Source: Symbiodinium natans
Lineage: Eukaryota > Sar > Dinophyceae > Suessiales > Symbiodiniaceae
Direction of reading: 5' to 3'
DNA length: 64,000 nucleotides
Assembly: GCA_905221605.1 (NCBI GenBank)
Contig: CAJNDS010002563.1
Coordinates: 178,292 to 242,291 of the forward strand
The notes beneath the pieces were generated by a model. The model worked only from the letters and a program-made list of their open reading frames with translations, did not search any database and was not told the DNA's origin. A program made the translations under genes and the position numbers. Shown in pieces: positions 54,701 to 64,000 of this stretch (within the stretch, counting starts at the first letter, position 1; the number at the start of each line of letters is the position of its first letter).

Positions 54701-56905
54701 ATTGAGCCCAACATTTTAGGACCAGGGCTTGCGATCTGACTCTTTGGAGCAAAAATCGATTCCAAAATCTTAGGGACCAGGGCTTGCGATGTTACTCTTT
54801 GGAGCAAAAAATGAACCCAGAATCTTAAAGACCGGGGCTTGCGATTTCACCTTTTGGAGCAAATACTGGGCCCAAAATCTTAGGGACCAGGGCTTGCAAT
54901 TTGACTCCGTGGAGCACAAATCGACCCCGAAATCTTAGGGACCAGGGCTTGCGATTTTACTCTGTGGAGCACAAATCGACCCCGACAACTTAGGGACCAG
55001 GGCTTGCGATTTGACTCTTTGGAGCAAAAATCGACCCAAAAATCTAAGGGACCAGGGCTTGCGATTTTACTCTTTGGCGCAAAAACTGGGCCCCAAATCT
55101 TAGGGACCAGGGCTTGCGATGTCACTCTTTGGAGCAAAATTGAACCCAAAGTCTTAGGGACCAGGGCTTGCGATTTGATTCTTTGGAGCAAAAACTGTGC
55201 CCAAAATCTTAGGGAGCAGGGTTTGCGATTTGACTCTTTGGAGCAAAAACTGGGCCCCAAATCTTAGGGACCAGGGCTTGCGGTTTGACTCTTTGGAGCA
55301 AAAATTGAACCCAAAATCTTAGGGACCAGGGCTTGCGATTTGACTCTTTGAACCAAAAACTGGGCCCAAAATCTTAGGGACAAGGGCTTGCGATGTCACT
55401 CTTTGGAGCAAAAAATGAAACCAAAATCTTAGGGACCAGGGCTTGCGATTTGACTCTTTGGAGCAAAAACTGGGCCCCAAATCTTAGGGACCAGGGCTTG
55501 CGATTTGACTCTTTGGAGCAAAAATTGAACCCAAAATCTTAGGGACCAGGGCTTGCGATGTCACTCTTCGGAGCAAAAACTGGGCCCAAGATCTTAGGGA
55601 CCAGGGCTTGCGATGTCGAATGCAAAATCTTAGGGACCAGGGCCTGCGATTTGACTCTTTGGAGCAAAAATTGAACCCAAAATCTTAGGGACCAGGGCTT
55701 GCGATTGGACTCTTTGGAGGAAAAACTGGGCCCAAGATCTTAGGGACCAGGGCTTGCGATGTCACTCTTTGGAGCAAAAAATGAACCCAAAATCTTAGGG
55801 ACCAGGGCTTGCGATTTGACTCTTTGGAGCAAAAACTGGGCCCCAAATCTTAGGGACCAGGGCTTGCGATGTCGCTCTTTGGAGCAAAAAACGAACCCAA
55901 AATCTTAAGGACCAGGGCTTGCGATGTCACTCTTTGGAGCAAAAATTGAACCCAAAATCTTAGGGACCAGGACTTGCGATGTCACTCTTTGGAGCAAAAA
56001 CTGGGCCCAAAATCTTAGGGACCAGGGCTTGCGATGTTACTCTTTGGAGCAAAAACTGGGCCCCAAATCTTAGGGACCAGGGCTTGCGATGTCACCCTTT
56101 GGAGCAAAAATTGAACCCAAAATCTTAGGGACCAGGGCTTGCGATGTTACTCTTTGGAGCAAAAACTGGGCCCCCAATCTTAGGGACCAGGGCTTGCGAT
56201 GTCACTCTTTGGAGCAAAAATTGAACCCAAAGTCTTAGGGACCAGGGCTTGCGATATGACTCTTTGGAGCAAAAACTGGGCCCAAAATCTTAGGGAGCAG
56301 GGTTTGCGATTTGACTCTTTGGAGCAAAAACTGCGCCCCAAATCTTAGGGACCAGGGCTTGCGGTTTGACTCTTTGGAGCAAAAATTGAACCCAAAATCT
56401 TAGGGACCAGGGCTTGCTCTTTGAACCAAAAACTGGGCCCAAAATCTTAGGGACAAGGGCTTGCGATGTCACTCTTTGGAGCAAGAAATGAACCCAAAAT
56501 CTTAGGGAGCAGGGCTTGCGATTTGACCCTTTGGAGCAAAAACTGTGCCCCAAATCTTAGGGACCAGGGCTTGCGGTTTGACTCTGTGGAGCAAAAATTG
56601 AACCCGAAATCTTCGGGGCCAGGGCTTGCGATTTGACTCTTCGGAGCAAGAAATGATGCTTTGGAGCAAAAAACTGAGTCCAAAATCTTAGGGACCAGGG
56701 CTTGCGATTTGACTCTTTGGAGCAAAAACTGGGCCCCAAATAATAGGGACCAGGGCTTGCGATGTTACTCTTTGGGGCAAGAAATGAGCCCAAAATCTTA
56801 GGGACCAGGGCTTGCGATGTTACTTTTTGGGGCAAGAAATGAGCTCAAAATCTTAGGGACCAGGGCTTGCGATGTCACTTTTTGGAGCAAAAACTGTGCC
56901 CTAGC
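54700..56905. repeat. Satellite, about 55-bp unit, about 40 copies
   Basis: Each unit contains TCTTAGGGACCAGGGCTTGC and ACTCTTTGGAGCAAAAA, with 5-15 percent divergence. The minus strand stays open for up to 126 residues because the unit length is often a multiple of three. That alone does not support a protein. Confidence 0.9.
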
Positions 56906-57215
56906 ATTGGGGGGAGGAGGGCTCGTGATTTAGTATTGGGAGGAGGCCCGGGCTCGTAAATTAGTATTGGGGGGAGGCCCGGCTCGTGATTTAGTATTGC
57001 GGGAGGCCCGGGCTCGTGATTTAGTATTGGGGGGAGGCCCGGGCTCGTGATTTAGTATTGGGGGGAGGCCCGGGCTCGTAATTTGGAGGCCCGGGCTCGT
57101 GATTTAGCCCGGGCTCGTGATTTAGTATTGGGGGGAGGCCCGGGCTCGTGATTTAGTATTGCGGGAAGGCCCGGGCTCGTGGTTTAGTATTGGGGGGAGG
57201 AGGATGCCCCAGCCC
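56906..57215. repeat. Satellite, about 31-bp unit, about 10 copies
   Basis: Units of GTGATTTAGTATTGGGGGGA and GGCCCGGGCTC, some truncated (for example near 57085). Confidence 0.85.
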
Positions 57216-57892
57216 CCACCCCCCATTTGGAAATAAATGAATTACTTGAATTAATTGAAATAATTGCCCCACCCCCCCCCTTTGCAAATAAATGAATTAA
57301 TTGAATTAATTGAATTAATTGAATTAATTGAATTAATTCAACTAATTCAAGTAATTTATTTATTTCCGAAGGGGAGGTGGAATTAATTGAATTAATTGAA
57401 TTAATTCAATTATTTCAATTAATTCAATTAATTCAATTAATTCATTTATTTCCAAATGGGGGGGATTCCCCAGCCCCCACCACCCCCCCCCTTTGGAAAT
57501 AAATGAATTAATTGAATTAATTGAATTAATTGAATTAATTGAATTAATTGAATTAATTGAATTAATTGAATTTCAATTAATTCAATTAATTTATTTATTT
57601 CCAAAGGGGAGGTGGAATTAATTGAATTAATTGAATTAATTCAATTATTTCAATTAATTCAATTAATTCATTTATTTCCAAAGGGGGGGGAGGGGTGGGG
57701 GCTGAGGAATCCCCCCATTTGGAAATAAATGAATTAATTGAATTAATTGAATTAATTGAATTAATTGAATTAATTCAACTAATTCAATTAATTCTTTTAT
57801 TTCCAAAGGGGAGGTGGAATTAATTGAATTAATTGAATTAATTCAATTATTTCAATTAATTCAATTAATTCAATTAATTCATTTATTTCCAA

Positions 57893-57992
57893 NNNNNNNN
57901 NNNNNNNNNNNNNNNNNNNNNNNNNNNNNNNNNNNNNNNNNNNNNNNNNNNNNNNNNNNNNNNNNNNNNNNNNNNNNNNNNNNNNNNNNNNN
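57893..57992. other. Assembly gap of 100 N
   Basis: Exactly 100 N, so the true length is probably unknown. It lies within palindromic repeats that assemblers commonly fail to resolve. Confidence 0.98.
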
Positions 57993-58019
57993 GCCCTTCG
58001 TATGCGATGAGAAATGCGT

Positions 58020-58176
58020 GGCTCGATTTGGCCAAATTTTGCCCGGAGGCTGCCCGGCAAAATTTGGCCAAATCGAGCCGCGATAGTTTAAAAAATTTCG
58101 GGCCTCCAGAAAGGCGCGGCTCGATTTGGCCAAATTTTGCCGGGCAGCCTCCGGGCAAAATTTGGCCAAATCGAGC
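58020..58176. repeat. Pair of nested GC-rich palindromes
   Basis: GGCTCGATTTGGCCAAATTT and four more bases form a perfect 24-bp hairpin arm at 58020-58043 / 58056-58079, with loop CGGAGGCTGCCC. A second hairpin at 58118-58141 / 58154-58176 has the same arms and the reverse-complement loop GGGCAGCCTCCG, so the two hairpins are inverted copies of each other. Confidence 0.9.
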
Positions 58177-58959
58177 TGGGGGGGTGGGGTCTGGGGAATC
58201 CCCCCCATTTGGAAATAAATGAATTAATTGAATTAATTGAATTAATTGAATTAATTCAATTATTTAAATTAGTTCAATTAATTCCACCCCCCTTTGGAAA
58301 TAAATGAATTAATTGAATTAATTGAATTAATTGAATTAATTCAATTAATTCAATTAATTCAATTAATTCAATTAATTCATTTATTTCCAAAGGGGGGGGA
58401 GGGGTGGGGGCTGGGGAATCCCCCCCATGAATTAATTGAATTAATTGAATTAATTGAATTAATCGAAATAATTCAACTAATTCAATTAGTTCAATTAATT
58501 CATTTATTTCCAAAGGGGAGGTGGAATTAATTGAATTACTTGAATTAATTCCAATTAATTCAATTAATTCAATTAATTCAATTAATTCAATTAATTCAAT
58601 TAATTCAATTAATTCAATTAATTCAATTAATTCAATTAATTCAATTAATTCATTTATTTCCAAAGGGGGGGGTTCAATTAATTCAATTAATTCAATTAAT
58701 TCAATTAATTCAAGTAATTCAATTAATTCAATTAATTCAACTAATTCAATTAATTCCACCCCCCCTTTGGAAATAAATGAATTAATTGAATTAATTCATT
58801 AAATTCATTAAATTCCAGGGGGAAAGTGAAAATTAAGGAATTTAATGAATTAAATTCTGTCTGTGCAACCCTACAGGACCTAAAATAGGGTCTATTTGGA
58901 ACATGGCTCTTGTGAATAAGTATACGTTTTGGGGCCTGTTTTCCTCTTGTAAATACGAT

Positions 58960-58989
58960 TCCCAGCTTCCAAATAGACCCTATTTAAGC
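58960..58989. repeat. Right arm of the 30-bp inverted repeat
   Basis: Reverse complement of 51989-52018. A third partial copy (AATAGGGTCTATTTGGAA, about 58881-58898) faces it and could form a local hairpin of about 110 bases. Confidence 0.85.
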
Positions 58990-58994
58990 TGCAC

Positions 58995-59074
58995 ACGGGG
59001 GGGGGGGGGCGGGGGGGGGGGGGGGGGGGGGGCGGGGGGGGGGGGGGGGCGGGGGGGGGGGGGGGGGGGGGGGG
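58995..59074. repeat. Poly-G tract
   Basis: About 80 bases of nearly pure G with three single C interruptions. Other G-rich runs are at 4736-4758, 42652-42681, 45523-45551 and 48510-48620. Confidence 0.9.
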
Positions 59075-59079
59075 GAATC

Positions 59080-60990
59080 ATCAGTGCATCAGCATCACGG
59101 TGCGCTCACATTCATCGGAACCTGGTTTTGGAGACTCTTCCGGACATCTGTCCACGAGTGCGTCATTGCCCGATAGATATTATATATATAAATAAATGTG
59201 TAGGCCAACTTGGGATCCGGGACAGCTCAGCGTAATGAACGTCGTTCATGAAACCAGCTGTTTGGCAGGATCATCGGGCCAAGAAGTTCGCACTCTGTAA
59301 CATACTACTATCAGTGTTACCGTGACCATTACCATTATTTTTGACGGATTTTATCGGACTACGTTTTCTGGTAGCTTGTAGAATGAATTAATCAGCAGTG
59401 CTCTCTGATGATGCTTATGAGTTCTCTGGATATTACGATCTTAGTAGCTGAGTGGGTAGCCTTTAACCTTTTGCGGCATGCGTGTATATATATATATATA
59501 CCTGCCATACTTGAAAGTTTAGCCCTTTTTGGCCCGGGATACTCAGCAAGCAGGCAATCATGATGCTTGCTTGGGTTTAGTGCAGCACCGCAAGCTGCGA
59601 CAGAGGCGGCATCACCCCGACCGTGGAGACTTTCAACTGTATGATGCAAGCAGCTGTGGCTCGGGCCTTTTGAAGGGGTTTAGGGTTTAGGGTTTAGGGT
59701 TTAGGGTTTAGGGTTTTTAGGGTTTAGGGTTTTTAGGGTTTTCAGGGTTTTCAGGGTTTTCAGGGTTTTCAGGGTTTTCAGGGTTTTTAGAGGTTTTTAG
59801 GGTTTTTAGGGTTTTTAGGGTTTTTAGGGTTTTTAGGGTTTTTAGGGTATAGGCTTTAGGGTCTAGGGTGTAGGGACCTCGGGAAGTAAGGGTACCACGG
59901 GTACGAGGTCGTTCTCAAGGGGTATGAACGGGTATGGAGGGTAGGAATGGTATTAAGGGTACTTGTGGCCTTTAGAGCTTTGGGTTTGGGGTGGGTCATT
60001 TCCTGAAGCCCCTTCCTCGCGCCTTGAAGTTTAAGGTTTGTTTTGTGTTGCGCTGGGGCTACACCTGGGCCCTGGACCTTAGGCGGTGAGGTACGAGGAT
60101 GCCGAGCTTTTGGCGTGGAGCTTCAGGATTTGGTAACACCACTCCACCTCTGGCCCACACCCTAAACCCAAAATACCTTAGACAAACGCTTGACCTCAAG
60201 ACTCCCTAAACCCTAAAACCTAAGCCCTAAACCCTAAACCCTAAGCCCTAAACCCTAAACCCTAATCCCTAAACCCTATAAGGTTCTTGTAAGGCCACCT
60301 GTGCCACCCTCAATGCGCCCCTCTCTCTCTCCGCCCGAATCTGGAGCACATAGAGCCGTAGGGGTTAGGGCTAGGGGGTTTTTCAGTGCTCCTACAGCGT
60401 TTCCAGCAACCCTGAACCTCAGACCCCTTCCTAACCCCCAAAACCCCAAAACCCTAAAGCCCTAAACCCTACACCCTAAAACCCTAAGTCCTAAACCCTA
60501 AACCCTGAACCCTAAAACCCTAAACCCTAAGCCCTAAACCCTAATCCCTAAACCCTAAACCCTAAAACCCTAAAACCCTAAAACCCTAAAACCCTAAAAC
60601 CCTAAACCCTAAACCCTGAACCCTAAACCCTAAAACCCTAAACCCTAAACCCTGAACCCTAAACCCTAAACCCCCTAAAAAAGCCAGCAGAACCAGGCAA
60701 AGAAAGGAGACACAGCTGCGGCAGAGATTTGGTACTCCCGGGCACAGAGTCCTGGTGGCCCAGTGGTACCCTTTCCACTGTTTGTTTGGTTCAAGGCTCA
60801 CTTAAGAGTTAACCCACCAGAAGAGGGTGTAGGGTTTAGGGTGTAGGGTTTAGGCTTTAGGGTTACGGTTTAGGTTTTACCTTTATTTTCACATTGCAAA
60901 ATTGTACCGCCTAATCTAGGTCATGCAGTTGTATAGTGTACAGTGTATATATGCCGATGCATCTAACTCTCAAGATTCCCAGTTGAGCGT
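59080..60990. other. Non-coding stretch followed by telomere-like arrays
   Basis: 59080-59660 is unique sequence with no supported gene. It includes a short palindrome, AATGAACGTCGTTCAT, at about 59234. From 59670 TTTAGGG and then TTTTCAGGG and TTTTTAGGG variants follow, and CCCTAAA forms appear from 60200 to 60675. 60680-61000 may contain the LTR of the next retroelement, but its partner lies outside the window. Confidence 0.5.
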
Positions 60991-61005
60991 AGAAAAGAGA
61001 TTTTC

Positions 61006-62250
61006 ATGGTAGCGTGGAGCCATAGCGAAAAGGGGCACACAAGGAAAGTCACTGGGAAAGGAGGAAAGGGCAGGAGTACAAAGCCCCGGAAGAAGGGCGT
61101 CAGGAGCGCTGAGGCGCTGGAACGGCGCAAGGGCCGCAAAGTGTGGGCTGCTGACAAAGGGCTACCAGGTTCGCGTAGGCTGGACCAGACACCAGCTGAA
61201 CCTGAGGGTCCGCCGCCGTGGAAGCGGCAGTGCGTGCCAGGCACACCGCCTGAAGCCTTCGACGTGAACTACGTGAAACCCCCTCAAACACCCCCGGAGG
61301 GTAGAACTATAGAGGGGACCTCTCCGGGAACACCGGAAGAAGCGTTCAAGGATCAGGGGTTGGAGCAGCCGAAGACGCCAAGCATTGTCCTTACGCCTGA
61401 GGAGGAACCTTCAAGTGATAGCTCCTTGCTGTCGGTGGTGCCAAGGGACAGGGCCGAGCCGAAAGCGAGGTCAAGAAGCCGGTCTAGGTCGAGCTGCAGC
61501 TCGGCTCCCCGTGAAGGGGAAGACTCGGTGCCATCCGCACCATCGGTGCCTGTGAGAAGAGAGGCTAGGGTAGCAGCTATCTTGGCAGCAGGTGCGGCGG
61601 AGGCTCGCGCGAAGGCAAAGGCCAGAGCGGCAGGTACAGCTATCTATCGCCGCCGCAACCGTGGGTTGGTGATTGTTCCTGAGCCTGCAGTGCAACCAGA
61701 GGCGGCAGTACCTACCATCGCCGCGCTTGAGGCAGCGCCCAAAGCAGAGCCCAAGTCGAAAGGTAAGCAAAAGGGAAAAGGCCGAGGCTTGGGTGTTTGG
61801 ACCGCTGCAGAGGAGGACCGGCGGGTGCGAGAAGGGTGGACACACAAGGCGTCCTTGGACACGCGACTCCAGCACCTGGCGTTGAGGCAGTACTGGGCTG
61901 GAATAGACGCCGGTAAGCCTGAGACCCGGAAGGGAGGAGCACCCTTGACCCCAACAACGAACTACCAGATTCGAAGGTTGGCGTTTGGCTGGATCACCAA
62001 GGTAACCGCGGGATCTGTTGGGTTGTCCTTGCAAAGGGCGCTTGCAGGCCGAGCCGCGAGCGGCACGGCAGGTGGAGCCTGCAGCAGCTGCGACGAGCGG
62101 GAGTTGCGTGCGAGAAGAGCAGCCGTAGCATTCACAACCAGGGTCGAGGCTAAGGCCAAACCCAACTTTGTGTATAGAAGGCCCTCAGGACAGTTGAGGA
62201 GCAGCTCTGAGGAGGAAGGCTCCGAGGAGTGCGAGGGAGAGGCCGAGTGA
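61006..62250 (+). CDS. Basic ORF upstream of Gag in the third retroelement
   Basis: 414 residues, start at the first ATG. Basic, Pro- and Ser-rich, with an RSRSRSRSS-like block (about residues 152-165) and KSKGKQKGKGRG (about 248-260). These are followed by a more ordered region (DTRLQHLALRQYWAGIDAGK, then YQIRRLAFGWITKVTAGSVG) and an acidic tail. No family is recognised. It ends 139 bases before the Gag start on the same strand. The KGKG linker resembles those of Gag downstream and of the PLD ORF in the other LTR element, so it is probably a retroelement ORF. Confidence 0.6.
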   Translation: MVAWSHSEKGHTRKVTGKGGKGRSTKPRKKGVRSAEALERRKGRKVWAADKGLPGSRRLDQTPAEPEGPPPWKRQCVPGTPPEAFDVNYVKPPQTPPEGRTIEGTSPGTPEEAFKDQGLEQPKTPSIVLTPEEEPSSDSSLLSVVPRDRAEPKARSRSRSRSSCSSAPREGEDSVPSAPSVPVRREARVAAILAAGAAEARAKAKARAAGTAIYRRRNRGLVIVPEPAVQPEAAVPTIAALEAAPKAEPKSKGKQKGKGRGLGVWTAAEEDRRVREGWTHKASLDTRLQHLALRQYWAGIDAGKPETRKGGAPLTPTTNYQIRRLAFGWITKVTAGSVGLSLQRALAGRAASGTAGGACSSCDERELRARRAAVAFTTRVEAKAKPNFVYRRPSGQLRSSSEEEGSEECEGEAE

Positions 62251-62389
62251 TCGGCCCTTCTTCGAGAAGAGAAACGCATTTTTGAACGCCGCTGCCCGAG
62301 AGAGAAAAAGGGGAAGGGTAGGCGGCAGGGTTTGAGTTTAGCCTAGACCAAATAGGGTTCTTTTCCGTCGTTGACGTAGAAAACACAAG

Positions 62390-64000
62390 ATGGACGCAAC
62401 ACAGGTGCAACAGCTACAGCAGACAATCGCAGCAATGCAGGCAGAGATAACGGCGCTAAGGGCACAGCAACAACAGGCAGAACAGGGGCAAGCAGGAGTA
62501 GCAGCCCTAGCTCAGTCTGTAGCAGAGCTAGCCCAAACGATGAGGGTTAGGGAAAAGGGACCTGACTCCACAAGAATTCTGTTCGATACCAAAGCCCTAG
62601 GTAGACCCGAGCGGTTCAACAATGTGGAAGATGAGTTCCGTAGATGGAGTCGGTCGGTCGTCAATATGTTGGCGTCTGTGTTTGGAAGAAAGTTTGAAGA
62701 GGTACTTGAGTGGGCACAAGAGCAAGAAGACGAAGTCAAAGACACAGATGTAGACCTGCAGTTTGGTAACAGCCCAGCCCCCGCTAGCCCCGGTGGCACA
62801 GTAACAGCAGCCGCAGACACCGTAGAAGACATCCCGGAAAAGGGTGACCAAGTATGGCGGCTACTCCAGCACCTGTGCACGGGAGAATCCGAGGGCATAG
62901 TGGTGAACTCTGGTGGTGGTTTTGAGGCCTGGAGACGCCTGCACCGGCGGTTCGACCCGCTGTCGGCAGGCCGCAAGAGGAACCTCTTGAGGGCCATTCT
63001 GTCACCAGTGAGAGTCAAGGGTTGGGAGCATGTTAGACAAGCTATAGACCAACTAGACGACCTGATAAGAAGATACGAAGCCCGAAAGAATGATGCAGGC
63101 GTGAGAGAAAAGTTGAGTGACGACTTGAAGAGTACAGCCCTAGAGTTGCTAGTTCCTACAGACTTAGAGCAGCATCTTATCCTCAACAAAGCTAGGTTAA
63201 ACACCTACGAAGATATGAAGGGGGAGATACAGCAGTTGGTTGAGGTTAAGACGAAAGGGACGGTAGAACAACCGGGGAAAATCCCAGCGTCATCGTCCCA
63301 AGGACCAGCGCCAATGGAGGTTGATGCCTTAACCCAAGCCATAAGCTCCCTCATGAAGGGGAAGGGGAAAGGTAAAGACCCTAAAGGTAAAGGTAAAGGT
63401 AAGGGTGGCAAAGATGGCTCAAACGGAAAGGCTCAAGCCAAGAATGGCTCTGTACAGAAGTTCCAAGGCAACTGTCACAACTGTGGCAAGCCTGGCCATA
63501 AAGCCGCCGACTGTTGGTCAAAGCTCAAATTGGGAAACACGGACTCAAAGAACAAGGGCAAGCCCAAGGACAAGGGCAAAAGCAAAGGCAAAGGAAAGCA
63601 CGCTGGATCCCTAGAAGAGGGAGAGGCAGAAGAACCAGCTCAGGAAGATGAGCTGGGTGCAGTTGAACTTTGCGCTGTAGAAACCGCCTCCCAAGGCGGG
63701 CGGTGGATGAAGTTTAACTACGACACAGGGGCGGCCCGGACAGCAATCCCTCAGGACTGGGAGAGTAAGGGTTCGCCTGCTGAAGGCCCAGAGCTGACCT
63801 TCAAGACCGCAAGTGGAGAACTGATCACCAGCAAAGGTGCATGCAAAATCTCCGGCAGAGACGAGAATGGCCGGATGAAGGGGATCACTGGGTCCCTGGC
63901 CCCGGTGCACAAACCGCTGGTGTCAGCCTACAAGTGTGCGAAACAAGGGTATGTGGGTGTGATCCAAGAGGATGAAGGGCACCTCATACCCCGCGCAAGC
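62390..64000 (+). CDS. Retroelement Gag-protease polyprotein, 5' part, runs off the window
   Basis: Open from ATG 62390 through the last base (537 codons, no stop). It starts with a coiled coil (about residues 3-50). A Gag-type helical domain follows (FDTKALGRPERFNNVEDEFR, then FEAWRRLHRRFDPLSAGRKR). Next come a KGKGKGK linker, one CCHC knuckle (CHNCGKPGHKAADC, about residues 363-376), another basic linker and an aspartic protease motif (FNYDTGAARTAIP, about 443-455). RT and integrase would follow outside the window. The CCHC and DTGA motifs set it apart from the CCCH Gag of the minus-strand LTR element. Whether it is Ty1/copia or Ty3/gypsy cannot be told without the pol order. Confidence 0.85.
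   Translation, partial: MDATQVQQLQQTIAAMQAEITALRAQQQQAEQGQAGVAALAQSVAELAQTMRVREKGPDSTRILFDTKALGRPERFNNVEDEFRRWSRSVVNMLASVFGRKFEEVLEWAQEQEDEVKDTDVDLQFGNSPAPASPGGTVTAAADTVEDIPEKGDQVWRLLQHLCTGESEGIVVNSGGGFEAWRRLHRRFDPLSAGRKRNLLRAILSPVRVKGWEHVRQAIDQLDDLIRRYEARKNDAGVREKLSDDLKSTALELLVPTDLEQHLILNKARLNTYEDMKGEIQQLVEVKTKGTVEQPGKIPASSSQGPAPMEVDALTQAISSLMKGKGKGKDPKGKGKGKGGKDGSNGKAQAKNGSVQKFQGNCHNCGKPGHKAADCWSKLKLGNTDSKNKGKPKDKGKSKGKGKHAGSLEEGEAEEPAQEDELGAVELCAVETASQGGRWMKFNYDTGAARTAIPQDWESKGSPAEGPELTFKTASGELITSKGACKISGRDENGRMKGITGSLAPVHKPLVSAYKCAKQGYVGVIQEDEGHLIPRAS

Larger units (their letters stand above)
57216..58870. repeat. TTGAATTAA arrays arranged as large palindromes
   Basis: A 9-base unit (AATTGAATT and its complement) forms arrays that switch strand at a centre. 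Each palindrome is closed by TTTGGAAATAAATG and CATTTATTTCCAAA and then C or G runs. At least five such modules are seen. The assembly gap lies inside one of them. Confidence 0.85.

Noticed and set aside
54880-56835. Minus-strand frames of 87-126 residues in the 55-bp satellite
   Set aside because: Repetitive peptides that follow the satellite unit, with no start context or domain.
54700-57215. CRISPR-like regular repeats
   Set aside because: Units are contiguous and diverged with no unique spacers, and the genome is eukaryotic. They are satellites.

Overview
The window looks like nuclear DNA of a dinoflagellate. The evidence is (i) dozens of interstitial Arabidopsis-type telomere arrays, (TTTAGGG)n and (CCCTAAA)n, in both orientations; (ii) small exons that begin after AG|G and end at GC, GA or GT donors, a splice grammar known from dinoflagellates; (iii) motifs resembling the dinoflagellate spliced leader inside the terminal repeats of two retroelements; and (iv) Lys/Gly-rich Gag proteins. 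No bacterial-style operon, tRNA, rRNA or CRISPR array was seen. The species cannot be named from the sequence. A 100-N assembly gap lies at 57893-57992.

Layout. 1-6.2 kb: telomere-like arrays with several short coding islands, one of which (5270-5370) starts with a signal-peptide-like leader. 6.3-29.0 kb: an AT microsatellite tract holding two retrotransposons. The first (7565-13141, + strand) is a tyrosine-recombinase (YR) retroelement with split direct repeats A1-ORFs-B1-A2-B2. The second (13284-28299, - strand) is a 15.0-kb LTR element with identical 296-bp LTRs. 29.0-32.1 kb: small tandem repeats. 32.5-51.3 kb: a hidden gene on the + strand, a pentatricopeptide-repeat (PPR) protein split into more than 20 mini-exons of about 30-95 nt, separated by introns built largely of telomere-type repeats. 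52.0-59.0 kb: a block of satellites and palindromes bounded by a perfect 30-bp inverted repeat. 59-60.9 kb: non-coding, then more telomere-like arrays. 61.0-64.0 kb: the 5' part of a third retroelement (basic ORF, then Gag with a CCHC knuckle and a DTGA protease), running off the window.

Most unusual. (1) The PPR gene is invisible to an ORF search, but its exons join in phase into canonical repeats. (2) The LTR element carries Gag, protease, the C-terminal part of RT, RNase H and integrase in its first ORF, while the catalytic RT fingers and palm (with YVDD) lie downstream of integrase in a second ORF, so the RT is split and order-permuted. Its last ORF encodes a membrane-anchored protein with a SWIM zinc finger and a phospholipase D-like domain of the Zucchini/PLD6 type. 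(3) The YR and LTR elements both carry spliced-leader-like sequence in their terminal repeats.

Limits: all domain calls are by eye. Exon borders can be off by a few bases. No similarity search or transcript evidence was available.
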